From NCBI RefSeq assembly GCF_023517795.1, contig NZ_CP082928.1:930001-994000 (forward strand): a stretch of DNA of 64,000 nt, in the 5' to 3' direction. This DNA is from Pseudomonas fulva (lineage in GTDB: Bacteria; Pseudomonadota; Gammaproteobacteria; Pseudomonadales; Pseudomonadaceae). The notes beneath the pieces were generated by a model. That model saw only the letters and a program-made list of their open reading frames with translations, made no database searches and was not told the origin of the DNA. The position numbers and the translations under genes are program-made. Shown one piece after another: positions 38,519 through 53,338 of the stretch (the stretch's first letter is position 1; each line of letters begins with the position of its first letter).

Positions 38519-38742
38519 TTAGCAAACATGGCGAACCATGCCGGCAAATAGCAAACATCCACCGCTTCCGGAAGAAGCAGCGAATACCTGAATAGAGACG
38601 GGAGCGTAGTCTACCGGAAAGGTCCTGAAGGGGGAAGAACGGCAAGCCCGTACGGGGCGAAAACGGCTGCTGGCAGAATTCTGGCATTGCGATAAATACC
38701 TTGCCAATCAGCCGCTTATATCCGGCGCAAGGTCTGCCTCGG

Positions 38743-40053
38743 TCAATCTGGCACGACTGGCCGCAACCACGGTGAGAATTGCCAATGCAGCTCACCCATG
38801 GCCGGCTCGAGCGGCAGGTTGGCGACCGCGACGACCTGGCCGTCGCAGCGTAACAGCGGCAGCCGCGGGCGGATGAACTCCGGCACGCCAGCCTCCTGCA
38901 GGAGGCGCTTGAGATCACGCCGCCCACGCCCTGGTACGTTGAGCACTTCCCCACCCTGCCGGTAACCGATGCTCAGCCGTCCATCGGGAAGCTGCCCGGC
39001 AACCCTCACCAGGCCGTTGCCAGGCAACCCGAGGGGCTGCCGAGCATCGGGCCAGGGCAGCTCCTGATTCGACCAGGGCACGCCCCACGCAGCATCCAGC
39101 CACAGCAGCTGATCGCCGTGGCGACGCAGCTCGCCGCTTTCCAGCCGCCATACCGGCGTTGCATCCACGGCAGCATCGCGCAGATCAGCCCAGCCCTGCC
39201 AATGCCGACTGTCCGGCAGGCGCGTCCGGTCACCCAGCCAGTGCCTGAGCAGGTTGCGCTGACGGGCCTCGGAAAGCTGGCGCAGCATCGGCAAATCCAG
39301 ACAGGGAATGCTCAGCCAGGCCACGCCCAAGCGCCCTCGCGAGCGCTGCAGGTCGATCTCGGCAAGCTCCTGCAACAAGCCTTGGGCCTCGGCCTGGTGC
39401 GCCGCCGCACGCGCCAATACCGCCGACGCGCTAGGCCAGTGCTCGGCCAGACGCGGCAGGATCTCCCGACGCAGAAAGTTGCGGGCAAAGCCACTGTCGC
39501 TGTTCGAGGGATCTTCCACCCAACCCAGCCCGTGGTCGACCGCGTAGGCCTCGAGCGCCTTGCGCGGCACATCGAGCAGCGGCCGGAGGGCATGCCCCGG
39601 CCCAAGGCCGCGACTGCGCGCCATCGCCGCCAGGCCCCCCACACCGGCGCCGCGCAGCAACCGATAGAGCAGGGTTTCCGCCTGGTCATCCTGGTGCTGG
39701 GCCAGCAGCAGCGCTTCACCTGGCACCATCAAGGCGCCGAAAGCCGCATAACGCGCCTCGCGCGCGGCGCGCTCCAGGCTGGCACCCGGCGCGACCTGCA
39801 CGTACCGCACGTCCAGGGCAACGCCCAGTTCGTCACAAAAGAGCTGACAGTGGGCCGGCCAGGCGTCGGCAACGGCCTGCAAGCCATGGTGGACGTGGAC
39901 GGCGCGGATCGGCGGCAATCGATGATGCCGGGCCGCCCTGGCCAGCAGGTGCAGCAGCACGCAAGAGTCGAGGCCACCGGAATACGCGACTCGCCAGAGG
40001 GGCGCATCACGCCACGCCGCAAGGCGTGCCAGCACGGCGGATTCGAGAGACAT
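38743..40053 (-). CDS. tilS: tRNA(Ile)-lysidine synthase
   Basis: 436 residues. The ATP-binding PP-loop is YSGGLDSCVL (24-33). The central HHGLQAVADAWPAHC and LAQHQDDQAETLLYRLLRGA blocks, and the C-terminal TilS domains with GRRDLKRLLQEAGVP, follow. It converts C34 of one tRNA-Ile to lysidine, which fixes AUA decoding. The gene lies 74 bases after accA on the same strand with a large hairpin between them. It is intact and of normal length. Confidence 0.96.
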   Translation of the reverse strand: MSLESAVLARLAAWRDAPLWRVAYSGGLDSCVLLHLLARAARHHRLPPIRAVHVHHGLQAVADAWPAHCQLFCDELGVALDVRYVQVAPGASLERAAREARYAAFGALMVPGEALLLAQHQDDQAETLLYRLLRGAGVGGLAAMARSRGLGPGHALRPLLDVPRKALEAYAVDHGLGWVEDPSNSDSGFARNFLRREILPRLAEHWPSASAVLARAAAHQAEAQGLLQELAEIDLQRSRGRLGVAWLSIPCLDLPMLRQLSEARQRNLLRHWLGDRTRLPDSRHWQGWADLRDAAVDATPVWRLESGELRRHGDQLLWLDAAWGVPWSNQELPWPDARQPLGLPGNGLVRVAGQLPDGRLSIGYRQGGEVLNVPGRGRRDLKRLLQEAGVPEFIRPRLPLLRCDGQVVAVANLPLEPAMGELHWQFSPWLRPVVPD

Positions 40054-40070
40054 GGGGGATCAGTGAAGCG

Positions 40071-40118
40071 ACCCCGCAAGCATGACGGCCATCGGGGCGA
40101 TTGGCCTGCTTGCGGGGT
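40071..40118. terminator. Large hairpin between accA and tilS
   Basis: ACCCCGCAAGC (40071-40081) pairs perfectly with GCTTGCGGGGT (40108-40118), with a nested GGCCA/TGGCC stem. It is terminator- or REP-like without a T-run. Confidence 0.5.
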
Positions 40119-40127
40119 GGAACGGCA

Positions 40128-41078
40128 TCAGGCGATGCCGTAGCTCATCAGGCGCTCGTAACGACGGGCGAGCAGCGCGTCGGTGTCGAGCTTGCGCAGG
40201 TCCTCGAGCTGAGCGACCAGGGTCTGCCGGATCGATTCGGCGGCAGCGCCCGGATCGCGGTGTGCGCCACCCAGTGGCTCGGCGATCACCTTGTCGACGA
40301 TGCCCAGACCTTTCAGGCGCTCGGCCGTGATGCCCATGGCCTCGGCGGCTTCCGGCGCCTTCTCGGCGGTCTTCCACAGGATCGAGGCGCAACCTTCCGG
40401 CGAGATCACCGCATAGGTCGAGTACTCGAGCATGTTGAGGTTGTCGCACACGCCAATGGCCAGGGCGCCGCCGGAACCACCCTCGCCGATCACGGTGGAG
40501 ATGATCGGCGTCTTCAGGCGCGCCATGACCCGCAGGTTCCAGGCGATCGCCTCGCTCTGCCCGCGCTCTTCGGCGTCGATACCCGGGTAGGCACCCGGCG
40601 TGTCGATGAAGGTCAGGATCGGCATCTTGAAGCGTTCGGCCATTTCCATCAGGCGGCAGGCCTTGCGGTAACCTTCCGGGCGCGGCATGCCGAAGTTGCG
40701 GCGCACCTTCTCACGCACTTCACGGCCCTTCTGATGGCCGATGACCATCGCCGGCTGGCCGTTGAGCCGCGCGACGCCGCCCACGATGGCCGCGTCGTCG
40801 GAGAAATGACGGTCGCCATGCAGCTCGTCGAACTCGGTGAAGATGTGCTGCAGGTAATCCAGGGTGTACGGGCGCTGCGGATGACGCGCGAGGCGAGCGA
40901 TCTGCCAACTGGTCAGGTTGCTGAAGATGCTCTCGGTGAGCGTGCTGCTCTTGTCCTGCAGGCGGGCGATTTCGTCGCCGATGTTCAGGGAGTTGTCGTT
41001 ACCAACCAGACGAAGCTCTTCGATCTTGGCTTGCAGGTCGGCAATCGGCTGTTCGAAATCGAGATAATTCGGGTTCAT
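40128..41078 (-). CDS. accA: Acetyl-CoA carboxylase carboxyltransferase subunit alpha
   Basis: 316 residues. The [21 protein letters not shown]-terminus and the core [20 protein letters not shown] and [12 protein letters not shown] blocks are intact. With AccD it transfers carboxyl from biotin to acetyl-CoA, the first committed step of fatty-acid synthesis. ATG 41078 matches the P. aeruginosa start; an extra ATG lies two codons upstream. It lies 241 bases after dnaE on the same strand. Confidence 0.98.
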   Translation of the reverse strand: MNPNYLDFEQPIADLQAKIEELRLVGNDNSLNIGDEIARLQDKSSTLTESIFSNLTSWQIARLARHPQRPYTLDYLQHIFTEFDELHGDRHFSDDAAIVGGVARLNGQPAMVIGHQKGREVREKVRRNFGMPRPEGYRKACRLMEMAERFKMPILTFIDTPGAYPGIDAEERGQSEAIAWNLRVMARLKTPIISTVIGEGGSGGALAIGVCDNLNMLEYSTYAVISPEGCASILWKTAEKAPEAAEAMGITAERLKGLGIVDKVIAEPLGGAHRDPGAAAESIRQTLVAQLEDLRKLDTDALLARRYERLMSYGIA

Positions 41079-41274
41079 AGGCATCCGTCATGCGTCGACG
41101 GCCAAAAGGGCCGGGGAGCGTGTATCCAATTGGCGCCTACCTTATAGGAACAGGCGCCTTCAGGTCGACACCTGCTGTGCACTTCCGGCGAAAATGCCGG
41201 CAAATGCGCCAGGCATTCACACGGCGGCAAATCATAGGATCTGCGCACGCCAGGGGCAAACATGCAGTGTCAGG

Positions 41275-41310
41275 GCTGAAAAGATGCGGCCTGAGCCCCA
41301 CCTTTTCAGC
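41275..41310 (-). terminator. Inverted repeat after dnaE
   Basis: GCTGAAAAG and CTTTTCAGC are perfect 9-base arms with an 18-base loop, 10 bases after the dnaE stop. It may end the dnaE transcript. Confidence 0.45.
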
Positions 41311-41319
41311 GCCGCTATA

Positions 41320-44859
<3,540 letters not shown>

Positions 44860-44935
44860 GAAGAAGCCCTGCAGGAAAAGCGACAAAACGCGGATTGTAC
44901 CGTAACTGGAAGGATGGACAGCGGCCTGAGTACGC

Positions 44936-45544
44936 TCAGTTGTCGCTGGTGGCTTCCAGCAGGCGGCGTACCGGCGCAAAGGAACGCCGATGGATGGCCG
45001 TCGGGCCCAGACGGGTCAGGGCCTCGAGGTGAACGGGCGTCGGATAGCCCTTGTGCAGGGCGAGACCGTAGCCCGGGTAGAGCGCGTCCAGCTCGCGCAT
45101 TTCGCGATCACGGCTGACCTTGGCGAGGATCGAGGCGGCAGCGATGGCCGGTACCTGGGCATCGCCGCCGATCACCGGGGCGCTGGGCACCGCGAGTTTC
45201 GGGCAGCGGTTGCCGTCGATCAGCGCCAGTTTCGGCTGCACGCCGAGGCCCTCGACCGCGCGCTGCATGGCCAGCATGGTGGCGTGCAGGATATTGAGGC
45301 GGTCGATCTCTTCCACTTCCGCCCGGGCGATGCACCAGGCCAGCGCCTTTTCGCGGATTTCGTCGAACAGCTTCTCGCGGCGCGCCTCGGTCAGCTTCTT
45401 GGAGTCGTTGAGCCCGATAATCGGCCGCGCCGGGTCGAGAATCACCGCCGCGGTCACCACCGCGCCACAGAGCGGCCCGCGGCCTACTTCATCGACGCCG
45501 GCAACCAGTTCCTCGACGGTGGCGAAATCCAGACCCAGCTGCAT
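44936..45544 (-). CDS. rnhB: Ribonuclease HII
   Basis: 202 residues. Catalytic acids are in [12 protein letters not shown] and LNDSKKLTE, with a further Asp in [10 protein letters not shown]. It removes RNA from RNA:DNA hybrids, including single ribonucleotides. The ATG overlaps the lpxB stop by one base (TGATG), so it is coupled to the lipid A genes, an arrangement usual in gammaproteobacteria. Confidence 0.97.
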   Translation of the reverse strand: MQLGLDFATVEELVAGVDEVGRGPLCGAVVTAAVILDPARPIIGLNDSKKLTEARREKLFDEIREKALAWCIARAEVEEIDRLNILHATMLAMQRAVEGLGVQPKLALIDGNRCPKLAVPSAPVIGGDAQVPAIAAASILAKVSRDREMRELDALYPGYGLALHKGYPTPVHLEALTRLGPTAIHRRSFAPVRRLLEATSDN

Positions 45545-46677
45545 CAGTTGCGCCCCAGCAGGTCGAGCACCGCGGCGGCGGCGCGCTCGGAGGCACCGCG
45601 GCGCAGGGTGCGATGAATGGCGTCGAAGCCTTCGGTCTGCACCTCGCCGTCTACCAGCAGCGGCGCTACCGTCTGCGCCAGCGCGTCGGCGGTGGCCGCG
45701 TCCTGGATCAGTTCGGGCACCAACAGCCGCTGGGCGAGCAGGTTGGGCAGCGAGATGTAGGGACTTTTCACCAGCCGCTTGAGAATGCTGAAGGTCATCG
45801 GCGCGACGCGGTAGGCCACCACCATGGGCCGCTTGTACAACAGCGCCTCGAGGGTCGCGGTACCGGAGGCGATCAGCACGGCATCGCAGGCGGCCAGGGC
45901 GTCGTGGGAGCGCCCATCGAGCAGTTGCAGCGGCAGGTCGCGGCCGCCGAGCATCTGTTCGAGTTGCTGGCGGCGTTCCGGGCTGGCACAGGGCAGCACG
46001 AAACGCACGCCAGGGCGCAGCGAACGCAGGCGCTCGGCAGCGTCGAGAAACAGGCTGCCAAGGCGCGCCACTTCACCACCACGACTGCCCGGCAGCAAGG
46101 CGACGACCGGCGCATCGCCTGGCAGGCCAAGCAACTCGCGCGCCGCCGCACGATCGGCCTGCAGCGGGATGGCATCGGCCAGCGGATGGCCGACGAAGCA
46201 CACCGGCACCTGGTGCGCCTCGTAGAACTGCGCCTCGAAGGGAAACAGGGTAAGCATCAGGTCGCAGGCATCGCGAATCTTCAGCACGCGCTTCTGCCGC
46301 CAGGCCCAGACCGAGGGGCTGACGTAGTGCACGGTGCGAATGCCGGCCTGGCGCAACTTGAGTTCGACGCCCAGGGTGAAATCCGGCGCATCGATGCCGA
46401 TGAACACGTCGGGCTTGCGCTCGATCAGGCTGGCGATCAGCCGGCGGCGGCGCGACAGCAATTCGGGCAGCCGGCCCAGCACTTCGACCAGGCCCATGAC
46501 CGCCAGGCGCTCCATGGGAAAATCGCTGACCAGCCCTTCGGCCTGCATGCGCGGGCCGCCGACACCGATGAATTCGACGTTCGGGTGCTGCACCTTGAGC
46601 GCCTGCATCAGGCCCGCACCGAGAATGTCGCCGGATGCCTCGCCGGCAACCAGCGCGACACGCAATACCTCAGCCAT
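45544..46677 (-). CDS. lpxB: Lipid-A-disaccharide synthase
   Basis: 377 residues of glycosyltransferase family 19. The [18 protein letters not shown] start and [30 protein letters not shown] and [12 protein letters not shown] blocks are typical. It joins lipid X and UDP-diacylglucosamine to form the lipid A disaccharide at the inner membrane. It starts 3 bases after the lpxA stop codon and overlaps rnhB by one base. Confidence 0.97.
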   Translation of the reverse strand: MAEVLRVALVAGEASGDILGAGLMQALKVQHPNVEFIGVGGPRMQAEGLVSDFPMERLAVMGLVEVLGRLPELLSRRRRLIASLIERKPDVFIGIDAPDFTLGVELKLRQAGIRTVHYVSPSVWAWRQKRVLKIRDACDLMLTLFPFEAQFYEAHQVPVCFVGHPLADAIPLQADRAAARELLGLPGDAPVVALLPGSRGGEVARLGSLFLDAAERLRSLRPGVRFVLPCASPERRQQLEQMLGGRDLPLQLLDGRSHDALAACDAVLIASGTATLEALLYKRPMVVAYRVAPMTFSILKRLVKSPYISLPNLLAQRLLVPELIQDAATADALAQTVAPLLVDGEVQTEGFDAIHRTLRRGASERAAAAVLDLLGRN

Positions 46678-46680
46678 GGT

Positions 46681-47457
46681 TCAGCGGGTGATGCCGCGGC
46701 TGGAGGTCAGGATCGAATCGCGGAACACCGCCACTTCGGCAAACTGGGCCGCCACTTCTTCCAGCTCGACCAGTGCTTCCTCGATGGTGAAGCCCTGCCG
46801 GTAGACGATCTTGTAGGCGCGGCGCAACGCCTGCATCGACTCGGCACTGAAACCCCGACGGCGCAGGCCTTCGAAGTTCATGCTGCGCGCTTCGGCCGGG
46901 TTGCCGGATACCGTGACGTAGGCAGGAACGTCCTTGCCGATCGCCGCGCCCATGCCGGCAAAGGCATGCGCGCCGATGTGGCAGAACTGATGCACCAGGG
47001 TGTAACCGGACAGGATCGCCCAGTCGCCGATGTGCACGTGCCCGGCCAGGGCCACGTTGTTGACCAGGATGCAGTGGTTGCCGACCACGCTGTCGTGACC
47101 GATGTGGGCATAGGCCATGATCAGATTGTGATCACCGATGGTGGTTTCGTCACGATCCTGAATGGTGCCGCGGTGCATGGTCACGCCTTCGCGGATGATG
47201 TTGTGATCACCGATGACCAGGCGCGTAGGCTCGCCCTTGTATTTGCGATCCGGGGTGTCTTCACCCAGGGAGGCGAACTGGTAGATCTTGTTGTGCTTGC
47301 CGATTCGGGTAGGGCCCTTGATGATCACGTTGGGACCCAGCACGCAGCCCTCGCCAATTTCTACGTCGGGCCCAATGATCGACCAAGGGCCGACGACGAC
47401 GTCGTCTGCCAGCTTGGCGCTGGGATCGATGATGGCGCGAGGGTCAATCAAACTCAT
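46681..47457 (-). CDS. lpxA: UDP-N-acetylglucosamine O-acyltransferase
   Basis: 258 residues, the exact family length. The left-handed beta-helix is built from hexapeptide repeats ([20 protein letters not shown]). The catalytic His is in [16 protein letters not shown] helical C-terminal domain follows. It adds the first acyl chain in lipid A synthesis. ATG 47457 overlaps the fabZ stop (ATGA). Confidence 0.98.
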   Translation of the reverse strand: MSLIDPRAIIDPSAKLADDVVVGPWSIIGPDVEIGEGCVLGPNVIIKGPTRIGKHNKIYQFASLGEDTPDRKYKGEPTRLVIGDHNIIREGVTMHRGTIQDRDETTIGDHNLIMAYAHIGHDSVVGNHCILVNNVALAGHVHIGDWAILSGYTLVHQFCHIGAHAFAGMGAAIGKDVPAYVTVSGNPAEARSMNFEGLRRRGFSAESMQALRRAYKIVYRQGFTIEEALVELEEVAAQFAEVAVFRDSILTSSRGITR

Positions 47458-47894
47458 AACTTGCGTTCCGCACAGATGATTTCGGCCGAGCACACTTCCT
47501 TGCCATCGACCGTGGCCTTGCATTCGAACTTCCAGATGCTGCGCTTGCTGCTGAGGAACCTGGCCTCGAGGATTAGTTGGTCACCGGGCACGACAGGCTG
47601 ACGGAAGCGTAGCTTATCGGAGCCGACGAAGTAGTAGAGGGTGCCATCGGCAGGCTTCACGTCCATCATCTTGAAGCCGAGGATACCTGCGGCCTGGGCC
47701 ATGGCCTCGATGATCAGGACGCCGGGCATGATCGGGTGCTCGGGGAAATGGCCGTTGAAGAATGGCTCGTTGACGCTGACATTCTTATAGGCACGAACGC
47801 ACTTGCCCTCAAGATCCAGATCCGTGACCCGATCCACCAGCAGGAACGGATAACGGTGCGGCAAGTACTCGCGAATTTCGTTGATTTCCATCAT
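47454..47894 (-). CDS. fabZ: 3-hydroxyacyl-[ACP] dehydratase FabZ
   Basis: 146 residues, hotdog fold. Catalytic His and Glu lie in [20 protein letters not shown] and IEAMAQAAG. It dehydrates 3-hydroxyacyl-ACP in fatty-acid elongation and competes with LpxA and LpxD for the same substrates, so its place between lpxD and lpxA is functional. The start [17 protein letters not shown] matches P. aeruginosa FabZ. It follows lpxD by 44 bases. Confidence 0.98.
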   Translation of the reverse strand: MMEINEIREYLPHRYPFLLVDRVTDLDLEGKCVRAYKNVSVNEPFFNGHFPEHPIMPGVLIIEAMAQAAGILGFKMMDVKPADGTLYYFVGSDKLRFRQPVVPGDQLILEARFLSSKRSIWKFECKATVDGKEVCSAEIICAERKL

Positions 47895-47938
47895 TTCCAG
47901 AGAAGCCCGTAATAAAAAGAAGAGAGCCAGCCATTGGC

Positions 47939-49000
47939 TCAGGCATCAGATGAGGCATTCCCGCTCGAGGTCACGGCAGCGAGCTGTTTTTCCAGCTGCT
48001 TCACACGCCGGGCCATGTCGTCCAGCTGGCGGATGCGCGCCACGCTTTTCTTCCACTCGGCTGCAGGTTGCATGGCGGTACCCGACGAATAGGCACCGGG
48101 CTCGGTGATCGAGCGGGTGACCATGGTCATGCCGGTCACGAATACGCCGTCACACACATCGATATGGCCGACCATGCCAACGCCGCCGGCGATCATACAG
48201 TTCTTACCGATCGAGGTGCTGCCGGAAATCCCGACGCAGGCGGCCATCGCCGTGTTGTCGCCGACCTGCACGTTGTGCGCGATCATGATCTGGTTATCCA
48301 GCTTCACGCCGTTGCCGATACGCGTATCGGACAGGGCACCGCGATCGAGGGTGGTATTGGCGCCGATTTCGACATCGTCACCGATGCTCACGCCACCGAT
48401 CTGGGCGATCTTCTGCCAGACGCCCTTCTCGTTGGCGAAGCCGAAGCCTTCGCCACCGATCACCGCACCGGACTGGATCACCACCCGCTTACCGATACGC
48501 ACGTCGTGGTACAGGGTAACCCGGGGCGCCAGCCAGCCGCCCTCGCCGATTTCGCAACGCGCGCCGATCACGCAATGGGCACCGACGGTGACCCCCGCCG
48601 CGATCTTCGCCCCCGCCTCAATGACCGCGTAAGGGCCAATCGCGGCGCTCGGGTCGACATGGGCATCCTCGGCCACCAGGGCGGTGGGATGAACGCCCGG
48701 CGTAGCCTTGGGCTTGCGATCGAACAGATGGGACAGCGACGCATAGGCCAGGTACGGATTGGCGACGATCAGCGCATTGCCGGCGAAGCCTTCCGCATCC
48801 GCGGCGGTCAGCAGCACGGCCGCCGCCTGGCAACTGCCCAGATGCTTGCGGTACTGCGCATTGGACAGGAACGTCAGCTGAGACGGGCCGGCATCCTGCA
48901 AGGTTGCCAGCCCGTCGACTGTCTGATCAGCCGCGCCACGCAAGGTGGCGCCCAGCTGTTCGGCCAACTGGCCGAGGGTGAATACCGGTGTGGACATCAT
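47939..49000 (-). CDS. lpxD: UDP-3-O-(3-hydroxyacyl)glucosamine N-acyltransferase
   Basis: 353 residues. An N-terminal uridine-binding domain (about 1-100) is followed by hexapeptide repeats with the catalytic His in [19 protein letters not shown] and a C-terminal helix ending in [12 protein letters not shown]. It adds the second acyl chain in lipid A synthesis. ATG 49000 gives the 353-residue length of P. aeruginosa LpxD. It overlaps the skp stop codon (TGATG). A TTG at 49003 and an ATG at 48997 are less likely starts. Confidence 0.97.
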   Translation of the reverse strand: MMSTPVFTLGQLAEQLGATLRGAADQTVDGLATLQDAGPSQLTFLSNAQYRKHLGSCQAAAVLLTAADAEGFAGNALIVANPYLAYASLSHLFDRKPKATPGVHPTALVAEDAHVDPSAAIGPYAVIEAGAKIAAGVTVGAHCVIGARCEIGEGGWLAPRVTLYHDVRIGKRVVIQSGAVIGGEGFGFANEKGVWQKIAQIGGVSIGDDVEIGANTTLDRGALSDTRIGNGVKLDNQIMIAHNVQVGDNTAMAACVGISGSTSIGKNCMIAGGVGMVGHIDVCDGVFVTGMTMVTRSITEPGAYSSGTAMQPAAEWKKSVARIRQLDDMARRVKQLEKQLAAVTSSGNASSDA

Positions 49001-49503
49001 CAACGCATCTGGTTCATGCGCTCGATGACCTGGCGGGTGATGTCGAACTGCGGTTTGACATCGATGACCGCGCCGCGCTCGAGCACCAGGTCGAAGTTGC
49101 CATTCTTGATGACCTCTTCAACCGCCTTGTCCAGGTTGGGCTTGAGCTTCTTGAGCATGTCGCGATCGGCAACCGCCTTGGCTTCGTTCAGCTCCTTGGA
49201 CTGGAACTGGAAGTCACGGGCCTTTTGCTTGAAGTCCAGTTCCAGACGCTCACGTTCGGCGGTCTGCATCTTCTCGCCGTCTTTGACGATGCGGTCCTGA
49301 ATGCGCTTGGCGTCGCTTTCCAGGGTCTTGAGCTTGTTCAGCTGCGGGCCGAATTTCTTCTCGGCGTCGACCGCGTAGCGCTTGGCCGCATCGGACTCGA
49401 GCAGCGCCATCTGGTAGTTGAGCACGGCGATCTTCATTTCCGCGAAGGCCGGAGTGGCCAGCAGGGTGACGCTTAACAGAACCAATTGAGTCAACTTACG
49501 CAC
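49000..49503 (-). CDS. skp: Periplasmic chaperone Skp/OmpH
   Basis: 167 residues. A signal peptide ends at ATPAFA (about residue 21). The mature part is a long helical coiled coil ([20 protein letters not shown], then [20 protein letters not shown]), the tentacle arms of Skp. It binds unfolded outer-membrane proteins on the way to BamA, whose gene lies 48 bases upstream on the same strand. It is coupled to lpxD by a one-base overlap. Confidence 0.95.
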   Translation of the reverse strand: MRKLTQLVLLSVTLLATPAFAEMKIAVLNYQMALLESDAAKRYAVDAEKKFGPQLNKLKTLESDAKRIQDRIVKDGEKMQTAERERLELDFKQKARDFQFQSKELNEAKAVADRDMLKKLKPNLDKAVEEVIKNGNFDLVLERGAVIDVKPQFDITRQVIERMNQMR

Positions 49504-49551
49504 GGTGCAACTCCTGCAGAAAAACTGTCTTGGTGATTCGTGAGCAGACGC

Positions 49552-51912
49552 TTAGAACGTCTGGCCGAGGGAGAACTGGAATACCTGGGTATCGGCGTCG
49601 TCCGGCTTCTTGACCGGCATCGCCAGGCTGAAGCTCAGCGGGCCGAGCGCGGTGATCCAGGTAACGCCGACACCCACCGAGCTGGCCAGGTTGCCGAAAT
49701 CGATGTCGCAGCTGTCGCCACGGTTCTTCTGGCCAGTGCTGCAATCGGTGTCGAAGACGTTACCCACATCCCAGAACAGCGCGGTACGCAACGAACGCTG
49801 ATCCTTGACGAATGGCAGCGGGAACAGCAATTCGGCACCCCCCTGGATCAGCACGTTACCACCGAACGGCAGCGGATCCTGATCCGGGTCACGCAGCGTG
49901 CCCGGGTTGCTGCCGGTGCTCGGCGTACTGCGCGGGCCCAGGCTGCTGTCTTCGAAACCACGTACCGAGTTGAAACCGCCAGCGTAGTAGTTCTCGTAGA
50001 ACGGCAGCTTCTCGGTCGAGCCGAAGGCGCCGCCGTAACCCAGCTGCGTATGGAAACGCATGGTGTAGGTATCGGTCAGCGGCTTGAACACCTGGCCACG
50101 GTAATCGAGCTTGTAGAACGACAGGTCACTGCCCGGCACGGTGGTTTCGAACACCAGGCTCTGGGAATGACCGCGGTTGGCCAGCACGCCACGGTTGAGG
50201 GTGGATTCGGACCAGCCCACGGAGGCCTTGAAGTTGACGTACTTCTCGCCTTCCTGACGGGTGAAGTCGAAGATCTCGTCGACGGTGTAGCGCCCGGTGT
50301 TGATTTCGTCCTGCTGTACGGTCAGGCCGTAGGTCAGTCGCGCGGTCTCGCTGATCGGGTAACCGATGTTGATGCCGGCGCCAAGGCTGTCGACCGAGTA
50401 GCTGGAGACATCGACATCGAGTTCGTCGTAGTCGGTGGTGCGGTAGAAGGCGTTGTAGCCCAGGCTCACGCCGTCTTCGGTCCAGTACGGATCGGTGAAG
50501 GAAAAGTTGTAGCGGCTCTGGTATTCGCTGCGGGTCAGGCCGAGGCTGACGCGGTTGCCGCTACCCAGGAAGTTGTTCTGGGTGATCGAACCACCCAGGA
50601 TCAGACCGGCGTTCTGGGCGAAACCCACGCTCGCGGTGATCGAACCCGAGGCCTGCTCCTCGACGCTGTAGTTGACGTCGACCTGGTCATCGGTGCCCGG
50701 TACTTGCGGGGTCTCGACGTTGACTTCCTTGAAGAAGCCCAGACGCTCCAGGCGCGTCTTCGACTGATCGATCAGGTAGGTCGAGGCCCAGCCGCCTTCC
50801 ATCTGGCGCATCTCGCGACGCAGCACTTCGTCTTCGGTCTTGGTGTTGCCGCGGAAGTTGATGCGGTTGACGTAGGCACGCTTGCCCGGATCGACGACGA
50901 AGGTGATGGATACGGTGTTGTCATCGTTGTGCGGCTCGGGCACGCCGTTGACGTTGGCGAAGGTATAGCCCTCGTTGCCCAGGCGGCGGGTGATCAGCTC
51001 GCTGGTGCTGGTCATCACCTTGCGGGAGAACACCTGGCCCTCTTTGACCAGCAGCAGCGCGCGGACTTCTTCTTCCGGCACCTTGAGGTCGCCGGACAGT
51101 TTCACGTCACGAACGGTGAATTTCTCGCCTTCGTCGATATTGACGGTGATGTAGACGTGCTTCTTGTCCGGGGTGATGGATACCTGGGTGGAGGTGATAT
51201 CCATGTTGATGTAGCCGCGGTCCAGGTAATAGGAGCGCAGACGCTCCAGGTCACCGGAAAGTTTTTCACGGGCGTACTTGTCGTCGTTGCGGAAGAACGA
51301 CAACCAGTTGGTGGTCTTCAGCTCGAACAGGTCCTGCAGGTCTTCATCGGCGAAAACCTTGTTGCCGACCACGTTGATGTGCTGAATGGCCGCCACGCTG
51401 CCTTCGTTGATGTTGATCTTCAGCGCCACGCGGTTGCGCGGCTGGGGAATCACTTCGGCGTCGATCTCGGCTGAATAACGCCCCTGGGCCACGTACTGGC
51501 GCTGCAGTTCGTTACGCACGCCTTCCAGGGTCGCACGCTGGAAGATCTCGCCTTCGGCCAGGCCGGACTGGTTCAGACCCTTGAGCAGATCGTCGCTGCT
51601 GATGGCCTTGTTGCCTTCGATCTCGATGCTGGAGATCGACGGGCGCTCGACCACGGTGATGACCAGCACGTTGCCGTCGCGGCCCAGCTGGATATCCTGG
51701 AAGAAACCGGTCTTGAACAGTTCGCGCGTCGCTTCGGTGAGCGTACGATCGTCGGCCGACTCGCCGACGTTCAGGGGCAGTGCGCCAAACAGGCTGCCCG
51801 CGGAGACGCGCTGCAGGCCATTAACGCGAATATCGGAGATGGTGAAGGACTCGGCGTGAACTTCGGCGATCATCAATGCGGAAAGAACCGCAGGTAGCAG
51901 CAGACGTTTCAT
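49552..51912 (-). CDS. bamA: Outer-membrane protein assembly factor BamA
   Basis: 786 residues. After a signal peptide (residues 1-20) five POTRA domains follow (about 22-420). An Omp85 beta-barrel completes the protein, with the L6 motif VRGF in GGFNSVRGFEDSSLGPR and a C-terminal Phe (FSLGQTF). It inserts and folds outer-membrane proteins. The gene is followed by skp and preceded by rseP at 73 bases, the standard Pseudomonas order. The start KRLLLPAVLSALMIAEVHA is unambiguous. Confidence 0.98.
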   Translation of the reverse strand: MKRLLLPAVLSALMIAEVHAESFTISDIRVNGLQRVSAGSLFGALPLNVGESADDRTLTEATRELFKTGFFQDIQLGRDGNVLVITVVERPSISSIEIEGNKAISSDDLLKGLNQSGLAEGEIFQRATLEGVRNELQRQYVAQGRYSAEIDAEVIPQPRNRVALKININEGSVAAIQHINVVGNKVFADEDLQDLFELKTTNWLSFFRNDDKYAREKLSGDLERLRSYYLDRGYINMDITSTQVSITPDKKHVYITVNIDEGEKFTVRDVKLSGDLKVPEEEVRALLLVKEGQVFSRKVMTSTSELITRRLGNEGYTFANVNGVPEPHNDDNTVSITFVVDPGKRAYVNRINFRGNTKTEDEVLRREMRQMEGGWASTYLIDQSKTRLERLGFFKEVNVETPQVPGTDDQVDVNYSVEEQASGSITASVGFAQNAGLILGGSITQNNFLGSGNRVSLGLTRSEYQSRYNFSFTDPYWTEDGVSLGYNAFYRTTDYDELDVDVSSYSVDSLGAGINIGYPISETARLTYGLTVQQDEINTGRYTVDEIFDFTRQEGEKYVNFKASVGWSESTLNRGVLANRGHSQSLVFETTVPGSDLSFYKLDYRGQVFKPLTDTYTMRFHTQLGYGGAFGSTEKLPFYENYYAGGFNSVRGFEDSSLGPRSTPSTGSNPGTLRDPDQDPLPFGGNVLIQGGAELLFPLPFVKDQRSLRTALFWDVGNVFDTDCSTGQKNRGDSCDIDFGNLASSVGVGVTWITALGPLSFSLAMPVKKPDDADTQVFQFSLGQTF

Positions 51913-51985
51913 GAAGTCCTTTCTTATTCCAACTAACGATAAGAAATCAGTCGTGCGAGACGAAAGATATATAATTCAGCTGAGC

Positions 51986-53338
51986 TCACAGGCGACCAAG
52001 GTCGTTGACCAGAGCCAGCAGCATCACCCCGATCACCAGGCTGATACCAATCTGCATCCCCCAACCCTGCACCCGTTCGGACAGTGGGCGGCCTCGCACC
52101 CACTCGACCAGGTAATAAAGCAGATGTCCGCCATCCAGAACCGGAATGGGCAGCAGATTGAGAACGCCCAGGCTGATACTCAGGTAGGCGAGGAAATTCA
52201 AAAAGTCCCCAAGGCCGGACTCGGCCGAAGCGCCCGCCACTTTAGCAATGGTTATCGGCCCGCTCAAGTTTTTTACCGAGAGCTCACCGAAGAGCATTTT
52301 CTTCAGTGAATCGAGGGTCAGAAGGCTCATCGTCCAGGTTCGCGCGCCCGCTTCGCTGACCGCCTCCAGCGGCCCGTAGCTGATTTCGCGGAGCATCTGC
52401 GCCGGCCATTGCGCTGGCGCCACGCCCGCGCCGAGGTAGCCGGTGGCCGCCTCACCCTCGCCCTTCGAGGCCAGGGTAACGGGCACTTCCAGACGCTGAC
52501 CATCGCGCTCCAGGGCAATGGCGACCGACTTGCCCGGCAGCCCGCGCACGCGGTCGACCAGCTCCTGCCAATCGCTCAGGGCTTGCCCATCCAGCGCCAG
52601 CAGGCGGTCGCCGATGCGCAGGCCGGCGGCCTGGGCCGGACCTTCCGGATCGAATTCGGCGAGCACCGGCGCCAGGCTCGGCCGCCACGGCCGAATGCCC
52701 AGCGAGGCGATCGGATCGGGCTCGTTGGCGCCACGCAGCCAGTTGTCCAGTTCGACGCGATGCGCCGTATCCGCACCGCCATCGGGGTGGCGCGTGGTGA
52801 TCAGCAGCTCGCCGCTTTCACCGAGGCGGCGCACCAGTTGCAGATTGACCGCCGACCAACCCGTGGTGGCCTTGCCGTTGACCGCAACGATTTCCTCTCC
52901 CGCCTGCAGGCCGGCAACCTGGGCCAGGCTGCCCGCCTCCACGGCACCGATGACCGGCCGCACCTGCTGGCTGCCGAGCATGGCCACCAGCCAGAAGAAC
53001 AGCAGGGCCAGGGCGAAGTTGGCAGCCGGCCCAGCGGCGACGATGGCGAAACGCTGCTTGACGGTCTTGCGATTGAACGACTGCTCGACCAGCTCCGGCG
53101 GCACGTCGCCTTCGCGCTCGTCGAGCATCTTCACGTAGCCACCCAGCGGGATGGCGGCGATCACGAACTCGGTACCCTGGCGGTCATGCCAGCGCACCAG
53201 CGGCGTGCCGAAGCCTACGGAGAAGCGCAGCACCTTGACGCCACAGCGACGCGCGACCCAGAAATGACCGTATTCATGAAAGGTCACCAGCACCCCGAGG
53301 GCGATCAGGGTGCCGACGATCATATAGAGTGCGCTCAT
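51986..53338 (-). CDS. rseP: Site-2 intramembrane protease RseP (MucP)
   Basis: 450 residues. The zinc site HEYGH is at 21-25 in the first helix and the third ligand is in [11 protein letters not shown]. Two PDZ domains (about 110-290) lie between. It cleaves the anti-sigma factor RseA/MucA within the membrane to release the envelope-stress sigma factor (AlgU/RpoE). ATG 53338 overlaps the dxr stop (ATGA). The order dxr-rseP-bamA-skp puts envelope-stress signalling next to outer-membrane assembly. Confidence 0.97.
   Translation of the reverse strand: MSALYMIVGTLIALGVLVTFHEYGHFWVARRCGVKVLRFSVGFGTPLVRWHDRQGTEFVIAAIPLGGYVKMLDEREGDVPPELVEQSFNRKTVKQRFAIVAAGPAANFALALLFFWLVAMLGSQQVRPVIGAVEAGSLAQVAGLQAGEEIVAVNGKATTGWSAVNLQLVRRLGESGELLITTRHPDGGADTAHRVELDNWLRGANEPDPIASLGIRPWRPSLAPVLAEFDPEGPAQAAGLRIGDRLLALDGQALSDWQELVDRVRGLPGKSVAIALERDGQRLEVPVTLASKGEGEAATGYLGAGVAPAQWPAQMLREISYGPLEAVSEAGARTWTMSLLTLDSLKKMLFGELSVKNLSGPITIAKVAGASAESGLGDFLNFLAYLSISLGVLNLLPIPVLDGGHLLYYLVEWVRGRPLSERVQGWGMQIGISLVIGVMLLALVNDLGRL

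Noticed and set aside
49540..51474. 644-codon open frame antisense to bamA
   Set aside because: Shadow of a conserved essential gene, with no recognisable domain.
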